A DNA stretch of 6,006 nucleotides from Lentisphaerota bacterium. GTDB taxonomy: Bacteria > Verrucomicrobiota > Kiritimatiellia > RFP12 > JAAYLN01. The position numbers were made by a program, and so were the translations under genes. The notes beneath the pieces were generated by a model that had not been told where the DNA came from, did no database searches, and worked only from the letters and a program-made list of their open reading frames with translations. Shown here piece by piece: positions 1-6,006 of the stretch. Position 1 is the first letter of the stretch. Each line of letters opens with the position of its first letter. Location: assembly GCA_012514915.1 (NCBI GenBank), contig JAAYZJ010000569.1:1-6006 (forward strand), written 5' to 3'.

Positions 1-2355
1 GAAGCCCTGGCCGGCTTTACGGAACTGGCCGCCACCGCGGATGCGCTCGGCCTCGACGCCACGCTGGCGCGGGCGGCGATCCTCTTCGAACGCGGCGACC
101 ACCACACTGCGGCGACCGTGTTCGAGGCGGCCTCCAAGCGGCTGGACGGCGATCCGCGCCAGCCCGCCTGCCTCATGAACGCGGGTCAGGCCTGGCTGGC
201 CGCCACGAACTACCCACGGTCCACGGCCGCCTTCGCCGCCCTGACCGCCAGCCATCCGCAACATCCGCTGGCCGCACCCGCAGCCTACTGGCAGGGAGTC
301 GCCCAACTCCGTTCCGGCGCCGCCCAACCGGCCGTGGCGACGCTGACTCCGCTGTTGACCGTCGCCGCCATCCAGGAGACGCTCGGGTTCGATCTGCGCA
401 TGCTCCTGGCCGAGGCGCACGCCGCGAACAAGGACTACGCGGCGGCGGCCCGGACGTACGGCGATGCCCGGCGCGTCAAGCCGGCCCATCCGCGGGCGGC
501 CGAGACGCTGGCCGCGCAGATGGCCATGCTCGAGCAGGCGGGCGATCTTGAGGCAGCCGAACAGGCCGCCGCCGCGTTCGCCACCGCCTATCCGCAACAC
601 CCCCGGTGCGGCGAGATGTCGTTCTGGATCGGCGAGTTCCGCTTTCGCCGCCAGCAGTTCGAGCCGGCGGCGGCGGCGTTCCAGGCCTTCCTGAAGGCGG
701 CGCCCACGCACCCCTTGTCGCCCGATGCGCACTACAAACTGGGCTGGTGCGCCCGCGCCGCGGCGCGGCACCAGGAGGCGCAAGCCCATTTTCAAACGGT
801 CTACACCGTCTATGCCGGCCATGCACTCGCCGCCGAGTCCGCCTACCGCGCCGGGGAAAGCGCCGAGACGCAGGGGGACCGCGCGGCGGCCGATGCCGCC
901 TACGCGAAGGCGCTCGAGCTGGCTCCCGACGGGTCCTATGCCGAGCAGGCCTCGCTCGCGCGGATCGCCATCCGCCTCGGCCGACGGGCCGGCGCCGAGG
1001 CGCTCGATCTGGCCGAGGCCTTCGTCCGACAGCACCCACAAAGCAGCCACCTGGCCTACGCGCGGCTCTACCAGGCCGAAGCCATGGCCCAGTTGGAGCG
1101 TTACGACGACGCGTTGCGGGCCTTCCAGGAGCCGGCGATCAGCACGGGCGACACCGCGCCCGACGCCGCCTTCGGCGCCGCCTGGTGCCTGCGCGCCCTG
1201 GGCCGCCATGCCGAAGCGGCCGCCGCCTTCGAGACCCTGGCGGCCGGCGCGCACCCGCGCCGCGCCGAAGCTGCCTACCTCGCGGCACGCGCCCGCGAGG
1301 ACGCCGGTGACTTTGCACGGGCACGCACAGCCTATGCCGCCCTCGCCCGCGACGGGCAGCAGCCGGTCGACCGGCGCGACGAAGCAGCCTACCGCGAGGC
1401 GGGCTGCGCCGCGCAGGCCAACGATGCCGCCGGCGCCTTAACGCTGCTGGCCGCGATCGCCGCACGCCAGCCGCCGGGGCCGTTCGCGGCGCAGGCGCTC
1501 TACGATCAGGCCTGGATGCTTCTGGAGCAGGCGAAAACGACCGACGCCGAGGTCCGCTTCAAGGAGCTGGCCGCCCGGTTTCCCGACCACACGCTGATTC
1601 CCGACGTCCAATTCCGCCTGGGTGAAATCGCCTACGCGCGCAACGATTTCGCCGCCGCGGCCGCGGCCTACGAGGCGGCCTTGAAGACTCCCGGCATCGC
1701 CTTCGCCAGCGAGGTGCTCTACAAGCTGGGCTGGACCTACGATCAGTTGCAGCGCCCCGACGACGCGCTGAACGCCTTCGCGCGTCTCGCGACCGACGAT
1801 CCTGAGCACGCGCACGCGCCGGAGGCACGCTACCGCCAGGCGCGGCTGCTGGCCGCCGCCGGGCGCCACGCCGAGGCGCTGCCGCTGCTGGACACGATCA
1901 CGACCGATCCCTTCGCAGAGCAGGCGACCCTCCTGAAGGCCGAGACGCTGCGCGCAACCAACCGGCACCGCGAGGCCCTCGACGCCTACAACCACCTGCT
2001 CAAGACGTGGCCCGACGGCGCCTGCCGCATCGCCGCGCAACTCGGCCGCGGCCATGGCCTGAGGGCCGTCGGCGCGCACCGCGATGCCCTCGACGCCTAT
2101 GCGGCCGTCATCGACGCCACCCGCCAGGAGGAGGCGGCGCAGGCGACACTTGGCCAGGGCTACAGCCACTTCGCCATGCAAAACTGGGCGGAGGCCGCGA
2201 AAGCCTTCCTCAAGGTCGACATCCTCTACGGCTTCGAACTGTTGAAGCCGGAGGCCCTCGACCAACTCGCCCTGACATGGGAAAAGGCCGGCGATGCCGA
2301 AAAGGCTGCCCGCTACCGCGACGAACGCCGGCAACGCTACCCCGAGGTCAAATGA
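1..2355 (+). CDS. Large tetratricopeptide-repeat protein, 5' end outside the window
   Basis: The frame is open from base 1 to the TGA at 2353-2355, giving 784 codons in view. Almost all of it consists of degenerate TPR helix pairs repeating about every 34-40 residues, so roughly twenty units. Typical stretches are YKLGW at 733-747 and again at 1720-1734, FRLGEIAYARNDFAAAAAAY near 1612-1671, and a last unit ending RRQRYPEVK. Many units end in a (Y/F)P-x-H/D-type turn, as in the TPR_6/TPR_16 class found in YbgF/CpoB and BamD. No catalytic motif or membrane helix is visible. A GTG at 118 could serve as a start, but the 39 codons before it also read as TPR helices, so the true start lies upstream, where a signal peptide may be. 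TPR arrays bind proteins. Directly ahead of an ExbB/ExbD pair, it is probably an envelope scaffold for that motor (inference). The TPR call is firm and the partner is unknown. Confidence 0.9.
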   Translation, partial: EALAGFTELAATADALGLDATLARAAILFERGDHHTAATVFEAASKRLDGDPRQPACLMNAGQAWLAATNYPRSTAAFAALTASHPQHPLAAPAAYWQGVAQLRSGAAQPAVATLTPLLTVAAIQETLGFDLRMLLAEAHAANKDYAAAARTYGDARRVKPAHPRAAETLAAQMAMLEQAGDLEAAEQAAAAFATAYPQHPRCGEMSFWIGEFRFRRQQFEPAAAAFQAFLKAAPTHPLSPDAHYKLGWCARAAARHQEAQAHFQTVYTVYAGHALAAESAYRAGESAETQGDRAAADAAYAKALELAPDGSYAEQASLARIAIRLGRRAGAEALDLAEAFVRQHPQSSHLAYARLYQAEAMAQLERYDDALRAFQEPAISTGDTAPDAAFGAAWCLRALGRHAEAAAAFETLAAGAHPRRAEAAYLAARAREDAGDFARARTAYAALARDGQQPVDRRDEAAYREAGCAAQANDAAGALTLLAAIAARQPPGPFAAQALYDQAWMLLEQAKTTDAEVRFKELAARFPDHTLIPDVQFRLGEIAYARNDFAAAAAAYEAALKTPGIAFASEVLYKLGWTYDQLQRPDDALNAFARLATDDPEHAHAPEARYRQARLLAAAGRHAEALPLLDTITTDPFAEQATLLKAETLRATNRHREALDAYNHLLKTWPDGACRIAAQLGRGHGLRAVGAHRDALDAYAAVIDATRQEEAAQATLGQGYSHFAMQNWAEAAKAFLKVDILYGFELLKPEALDQLALTWEKAGDAEKAARYRDERRQRYPEVK
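2344..2355 (+). promoter_or_regulatory. ATGA start/stop overlap with GAGG ribosome binding site
   Basis: The TGA of the TPR gene (2353-2355) overlaps the ATG of the proton-channel gene (2352-2354). A GAGG at 2344-2347 lies four bases before the ATG, inside the last TPR codons. This layout favours translational coupling by re-initiation and decides the downstream start, because the residues that follow form a good signal peptide. Confidence 0.6.
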
Positions 2356-3173
2356 AACATCGTCCGCTTGCTCCTGTGATCACGGCGGCGCTGGCGCTGC
2401 TGCTGGCGGCCGCCTTCCTCCGGGCCGAATCGCCGGCCACGGCCCAGTCCCCGTTCCTGACGGAAACGGCCATCGCGGATTCCACGCCGGCCGATGCCGG
2501 CGAGGAGCCCGGCACGTCGGACGCCCCGGCCATCCGGGGACGCAACCTGGCCGCGCTGTTCCAGAGCGGCGGCATGCTGATGTGGCCCATTCTCCTCTGC
2601 TCAATCGTCATGGTGGCCTTCGGGCTCGAACGGGCGGCCGCCCTGCGCACGGCGCGCATCTTCCCCGACGCGGTAGTCCGCGACCTTCAGCGTCTGGCGC
2701 GCGCCGGGGACATCCCCGGCGCGCTGAACCGCTGCCAGACGGATCCGTCGCCTTTCGCCCACCTCATGCTCCCCTGTCTGCAGCGCGCCGCGCATGCCGG
2801 CTTCGAAATGGAGGCCGCCCTCGAAGAATCCGGCGCACGCGTCCTCTACGATCTCCGCCGCAACTGCAAGCCGCTGGCCGTCATTGCCGATGTCGCCCCG
2901 CTCCTGGGCCTGATGGGCACGGTAACCGGCATGATCAAGGCGTTCGAGGTCGTCGCCAGCTCGGGCGCGCTCGGGCGCACCGAACTGCTGGCCGAGGGGA
3001 TCAGCGAGGCGCTGCTCACCACGGCCTTCGGTCTGCTGGTCGCCATCCCCGCCGTCGTCCTCTACCACTTCTTCCGCGGCAAGGCCGAGTACCTGCTGCG
3101 TTTGATGGAGGACGCCGGCCTGGATATCCTCGCCTTGCTGCGCAACGCCTCCCGGGAGCCGCCGACGCCATGA
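2352..3173 (+). CDS. MotA/TolQ/ExbB-family proton channel protein with N-terminal signal-peptide extension
   Basis: This 273-residue protein is the channel-forming subunit of an ExbBD/TolQR-type motor, which converts inner-membrane proton flow into movement of an envelope partner. Residues 1-25 look like a signal peptide (basic MKHR, then an Ala/Leu core ending FLRA). A polar, acidic linker spans about 26-62. The canonical fold follows: helix 1 at about 73-92, a cytoplasmic stretch with the family's L-x-x-GD-x-x-x-AL pattern (115-125), helix 2 with APLLGLMGTVTGMI (182-195), and helix 3 with GISEALLTTAFGLLVAIPAV (216-235). T190, E219 and T224 match the conserved polar pore residues of ExbB (T148, E176, T181 in E. 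coli, by recalled alignment). The start is the ATG overlapping the TPR stop, and the stop overlaps the next gene. ExbB, TolQ and AglR-type roles cannot be separated from sequence alone. The family call is firm. Confidence 0.95.
   Translation: MKHRPLAPVITAALALLLAAAFLRAESPATAQSPFLTETAIADSTPADAGEEPGTSDAPAIRGRNLAALFQSGGMLMWPILLCSIVMVAFGLERAAALRTARIFPDAVVRDLQRLARAGDIPGALNRCQTDPSPFAHLMLPCLQRAAHAGFEMEAALEESGARVLYDLRRNCKPLAVIADVAPLLGLMGTVTGMIKAFEVVASSGALGRTELLAEGISEALLTTAFGLLVAIPAVVLYHFFRGKAEYLLRLMEDAGLDILALLRNASREPPTP
2699..2724 (+). repeat. Perfect 12-bp inverted repeat inside the proton-channel gene
   Basis: The arms GCGCGCCGGGGA (2699-2710) and TCCCCGGCGCGC (2713-2724) are exact reverse complements separated by two bases (CA). 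As RNA this would fold into about 11 mostly G-C pairs with an ACAT loop. It encodes part of RAGDIPGAL, the family-typical GD-x-x-x-AL segment. No U-run follows, so it is not an intrinsic terminator. It may be a chance product of high GC content. Confidence 0.6.
3155..3173 (+). promoter_or_regulatory. ATGA start/stop overlap with GGAG ribosome binding site before the ExbD-like gene
   Basis: The ATG at 3170-3172 overlaps the TGA at 3171-3173 of the upstream channel gene. GGAG at 3155-3158 sits 11 bases before the ATG, which is somewhat long but usable. The arrangement fits coupled synthesis of the two motor subunits and fixes the start, because the only in-frame ATG that follows closely (M15) falls at the membrane helix. 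Confidence 0.55.
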
Positions 3174-3583
3174 AGGCCCTGCTCACGGAAGAGGACGGCG
3201 GCGGCGTGCGCATGGCGCCCTTGATCGACGTCGTCTTTCTGCTGCTGGTGTTCTTCCTGGTGGCCACCACCTTCTACGAGGAGGAAAAGGACATTACGAT
3301 CCGCCTGGCCGGCGCGTCCGAGGGCGATGCACGTGACCGGATCCCCGATCTGCTCGTCATCAACATCGGCGAGGCGGGCGTGATCGTCGTCAACCAGCGC
3401 GTCTATGCCGAGCCGGAGCTGGAAGCGCTGCTGCGGGAGAGCGTGGCGCGCAACGCGAACGTGGCAACGATCATCCGCTGCGACCGCCGGGCACGCCATG
3501 CCGATTTCGTAAAGGTGCTGAATCTCTGCGAGCGTACCGGCGCCCGCCAGGTCTCGGTGGCCACCCTGCATACCGATGAATAA
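3170..3583 (+). CDS. ExbD/TolR-family biopolymer transport protein
   Basis: This 137-residue protein is close in length to E. coli ExbD (141) and TolR (142). It has a short cytoplasmic N-terminus (MKALLTEEDGGGVR), one membrane helix (about residues 16-34) beginning MAPLIDVVFLLLVFFLVATT, and a periplasmic domain (about 40-137). D20 (codon 3227-3229) is the membrane aspartate that is essential for proton use in this family. The C-terminal domain shows the expected pattern: LLVINIGEAG, then a VVNQ-x-V-Y strand, a helix (ELEALLRESVAR), IIRCDRRARHADFVKVLNLC, and a final strand QVSVAT. ExbD-type subunits sit inside the ExbB pore and contact the energy transducer. The gene overlaps both neighbours, so the three products are probably made together. 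ExbD versus TolR cannot be decided from the sequence, so no symbol is given. Confidence 0.95.
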   Translation: MKALLTEEDGGGVRMAPLIDVVFLLLVFFLVATTFYEEEKDITIRLAGASEGDARDRIPDLLVINIGEAGVIVVNQRVYAEPELEALLRESVARNANVATIIRCDRRARHADFVKVLNLCERTGARQVSVATLHTDE

Positions 3584-6006
3584 GCTCCGCCAGCCGATGC
3601 GACGCCACGGCCGACTGGGGCTGCCGCTGGTCATCGGTCTGCTGCTGTCCGGCGGTTTGATGGCGGCCGACTACCTGCCCGACGGCGCGGATGGCGGCTT
3701 CATCCGGCTGCGCGATGCGGAGTGCGAGAACGCCACGGCCTTGACCGTCGTTCTGCATCCGGCTGGCGTGGCGGCTGATCGCGCGCCCCTCTCCCCGCGG
3801 CTGGTCATCCCGCGGCGGGAAAGCGGTGGCTGGGTGGTGTACGTGGGCGGATGGCCACCCGGCCTCGAGGGTGCCTGCGATCTGGAACTCCGCTGCACCC
3901 CGGACGGGGCCGTCATCCGCTTGCCGGCGGCACTGGCGCGCACACCGCGCCGCATGGATGTGGCCCTGCTGCTGGACGACTCGCATAGCATGCGAACCAC
4001 CGACCCGCAGCGGCTGCGCGTGGCCGCCGCGCGTCTCTTCGCGCAAATGGCCGCCGCCCGCGGCGACATCCGGACGCTCTCGCTGATCGCCTTCAACCAA
4101 CGCGCGAGGCTGCTCCTACCCCCCACCCCGCCCGGCGACAGCGAAGCCGTCGAGACCGCCCTGGGCCAACTGGAAGCGGCCGGCGCCACCGACCTGGACC
4201 GCGCGTTCGCACTGGCGGCCGCTCAGTTCGAAACCTTGCCGCCCTCGCGTAAAGTCGCCATCGTGCTCTCCGATGGCCGCGACGAGCCGGGGGCCTACAC
4301 CTTCGGACACCGCCGCTTCAGCGCGCACCGCTGGCCGGTTCACACCATCGGCCTCTCGGAAGCCATCGACGAAGCGACGCTCAGGATGATCGCCGCCTCG
4401 ACCGGCGGTTCCTACCACCGAGCCGGGAACACCGCCGCGCTCGCACGCATCTTTCACGAGATCGCCAGTGCCCTGCACACCAGCGTGAAGATCGGCGAGT
4501 GGACCATCGACGACCGGACGACGCATCCCCTACCGGTTGACGACTCCATCAGCGTCCTCTCGCTGGCGCTGCTCGACACGTCGGATGCGGCGGCATCCTG
4601 TTCGCTGCGGTCTCCAGACGGGCTGTCGCGCGCGCTGTCGACGATCTGGGCCCCCGACGCCTTCGCCGATATTTTCGCACCGGCCGCAGGCACCTGGCAC
4701 GCCTCCGGGTCGTCTCCAGGAGCCCGGCTCGCCGTCTCCGCCTCCAGTTCACTCGACGTCGTCCCCTTCCCGCTCCCCGCGCGGGCAGCCGCCGATGCCC
4801 CGCTTCCCGTCGCCGTTTTCGTGCGGCACCAGGATGCTCTGCTGCACCCCGACCGCGTTGACGTGCGTCTGTCCGGCGGCCCGCCGCTGCCGCTACGCGA
4901 CGATGGCATGAGCGCGGATGGCGACGCCGACGACGGTATCTTCGGCGGCTATATCCCTCTCGATGGCCGCGCGCGCGCGCGGCTGGCCTTCGAAGCCGCA
5001 GGCACCACTGCGGCAGGACACCGCTACCAGCGGCTCGCCTACCGCGAGGTCATAACGCAGTCGGCTGGCGAGACGGCGCCCTTGCTCGACAGAACGATCC
5101 CGCCGGCACAGCCTGCCATGGGGGCGGCCGAGCGCCTGCCTGCCACATCGCTGCGGCGGCACGCCTCGCCAGGGATATCCACGACACGTCTGCAGGAACG
5201 CGTCCGCGGCAAGAGCCACGATGACGGATCGGCCGGTCCCGGAATCGTCGCGCTGGAACCCGCGCATGCTCCTCTCCCGCCGGCGTCGGCTCCCGCGGCC
5301 GGACCGCTGTTGCCGATGGAACTCACGCTGCTGCCCGTGCCAGGCGCATCGGACACGACGCTGTCGCGCTACAATGCCGCCGCGATCATCACGCTGCTTC
5401 TCGCCATCCTGCTGCTCCTCTGGCTGATCACCCGCTGGACGGCACGCCCCCGCCTCCAGCCCGGCGGTCTGGCCCCCTTCCTCCTTGCCAGCCTGCTGTT
5501 GCACGTCCTGTTGGGCATCCTAGTCATGGACTTCTTCATCCACACCCGCATCATCACGGCCGAGCAGATATCCCCCGCCCTGGCCGTCAGGCTGGAAGCC
5601 GTTGAGGCCAGCCTGGGGATCGCCCTGACACCCCCGGGGCCGGCCGTTCCCCTGCGTGAGCAGGCCAGCGACGCCGTCCTCGCCAAGGCCAGTCTGGAAC
5701 CCGCCGCCGCACCGACCCACGTGCCGGAACCGCCTCTCGCGCGTCCCGACACGCACGCCGCCACCGAGACGGATCACGCACCGATTCCCGATCCGGCGAC
5801 GCCTCCCCCACCCGACCCTGTGCCGCTTGACGACGTGCTGGCCCGCACGGCGGTAAAGGCGCCTGCGATCCCGCAGGCACCCGCTGCGGCGGCCGAAGCC
5901 GTCGCGCTCGACGCGCCCGAGCCTGCGGGGGGCGACGCAGCGCCGGCGCAGGAGGCGCCCGCGCCGCTCACGGTCGCGCGCGTCGTGCCCAGCACGACCG
6001 CACCTA
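3576..6006 (+). CDS. VWA-domain membrane protein with TonB/TolA-like S-x-x-x-H helix, 3' end outside the window
   Basis: An open frame of 810 codons runs off the right edge without a stop. In order it holds: a signal peptide (1-31, core LGLPLVIGLLLSGGLMAA); a beta-type region (32-126) with C50, C101 and C107; a VWA domain (about 127-301) with DDSHS at 134-138, T205 in GATDLD and D233 in LSDGRDE, the three parts of a metal-ion-dependent adhesion site; beta-rich sequence with an Asp-rich loop (442-458); a linker (491-598); helix one (about 603-621); a basic loop (R620, R624, R626); helix two (632-651) with S639-x-x-x-H643; and an Ala/Pro-rich tail (657 to the edge). Positive-inside logic puts both the VWA domain and the tail in the periplasm. 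The start ATG overlaps the ExbD-like stop (3581-3583) and has no clear ribosome site; ATG 3597 is an alternative. It probably acts as partner of the ExbBD motor (inference). Ligand and C-terminal domain are unknown. Confidence 0.88.
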   Translation, partial: MNKLRQPMRRHGRLGLPLVIGLLLSGGLMAADYLPDGADGGFIRLRDAECENATALTVVLHPAGVAADRAPLSPRLVIPRRESGGWVVYVGGWPPGLEGACDLELRCTPDGAVIRLPAALARTPRRMDVALLLDDSHSMRTTDPQRLRVAAARLFAQMAAARGDIRTLSLIAFNQRARLLLPPTPPGDSEAVETALGQLEAAGATDLDRAFALAAAQFETLPPSRKVAIVLSDGRDEPGAYTFGHRRFSAHRWPVHTIGLSEAIDEATLRMIAASTGGSYHRAGNTAALARIFHEIASALHTSVKIGEWTIDDRTTHPLPVDDSISVLSLALLDTSDAAASCSLRSPDGLSRALSTIWAPDAFADIFAPAAGTWHASGSSPGARLAVSASSSLDVVPFPLPARAAADAPLPVAVFVRHQDALLHPDRVDVRLSGGPPLPLRDDGMSADGDADDGIFGGYIPLDGRARARLAFEAAGTTAAGHRYQRLAYREVITQSAGETAPLLDRTIPPAQPAMGAAERLPATSLRRHASPGISTTRLQERVRGKSHDDGSAGPGIVALEPAHAPLPPASAPAAGPLLPMELTLLPVPGASDTTLSRYNAAAIITLLLAILLLLWLITRWTARPRLQPGGLAPFLLASLLLHVLLGILVMDFFIHTRIITAEQISPALAVRLEAVEASLGIALTPPGPAVPLREQASDAVLAKASLEPAAAPTHVPEPPLARPDTHAATETDHAPIPDPATPPPPDPVPLDDVLARTAVKAPAIPQAPAAAAEAVALDAPEPAGGDAAPAQEAPAPLTVARVVPSTTAP
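4968..4981 (+). repeat. (CG)7 dinucleotide tract
   Basis: Seven CG units run without a break inside the VWA gene and encode part of GRARARL. The tract alternates pyrimidine and purine, so it has Z-DNA-forming potential. It lies in frame in an intact gene and shows no sign of having slipped. Confidence 0.5.

Noticed and set aside
1438..2334. Long antisense open frame (298 codons) opposite the TPR gene
   Set aside because: It is a mirror of GC-rich codons in the real gene. Its Gly/Val/Leu/Arg-rich product shows no motif, and the + strand frame has a clear TPR pattern and fits the operon.
3581..3610. Possible promoter or gap between the ExbD-like and VWA genes
   Set aside because: The reading frames overlap by 8 bases from ATG 3576. 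Even with ATG 3597 as start only 13 bases are left, and no -10/-35 pair is visible.
3471..4189. Antisense open frames opposite the ExbD-like and VWA genes
   Set aside because: Their products are low-complexity Arg/Ala/Gly/Ser sequence and lie across two well-supported genes with recognisable motifs.
4968..4981. (CG)7 tract as a phase-variation switch
   Set aside because: The tract is short, the gene is intact in frame, and alternating C and G is common at this GC content.
5861..5878. Small hairpin GCCTGCG / CGCAGGC as a terminator
   Set aside because: The stem is only seven pairs, no T-run follows, and it lies within the continuing VWA reading frame.
3576..6006. BatA/BatB-type or Mg-chelatase-type VWA protein
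   Set aside because: BatA and BatB have one helix pair flanking a central VWA domain and no long Pro-rich tail, and Mg-chelatase VWA proteins sit beside AAA+ ATPases. Neither the layout nor the neighbours match.

Overview
The window is a very GC-rich bacterial stretch, coding almost from end to end on the + strand. It holds four genes packed head to tail, with the first and last cut by the window edges. They are a large tetratricopeptide-repeat (TPR) protein (1-2355, 5' end outside), an ExbB/TolQ/MotA-type proton-channel subunit (2352-3173), an ExbD/TolR-type partner (3170-3583), and a large von Willebrand factor A (VWA) membrane protein (3576-6006, 3' end outside). Each gene overlaps the next by 4 to 8 bases, twice as ATGA, so this looks like one translationally coupled operon. 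There are no intergenic gaps, RNA genes, mobile elements or CRISPR arrays in view.

The ExbB-like and ExbD-like proteins should form an inner-membrane motor that uses the proton-motive force. The last gene looks like the force-transmitting partner in an unusual form. It has a signal peptide, an extracytoplasmic VWA domain with a recognisable metal site, and a beta-rich region with an Asp-rich loop. Two membrane helices follow, and then an Ala/Pro-rich tail that is predicted to return to the periplasm. The second helix carries S-x-x-x-H (S639, H643), the motif of the TonB and TolA transmembrane helices that contact ExbBD and TolQR. I read the gene as a VWA sensor or adhesion module joined to a TonB/TolA-like energy transducer. 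The TPR protein is probably an envelope scaffold that works with the motor, loosely like CpoB/YbgF in Tol-Pal systems.

The organism cannot be fixed from the sequence. High GC, a diderm-type ExbBD motor, an ExbB with a signal-peptide extension, and VWA plus giant TPR proteins would suit a Planctomycetota/Verrucomicrobiota/Kiritimatiellota-type lineage or a deltaproteobacterial or myxobacterial one. This is inference only.
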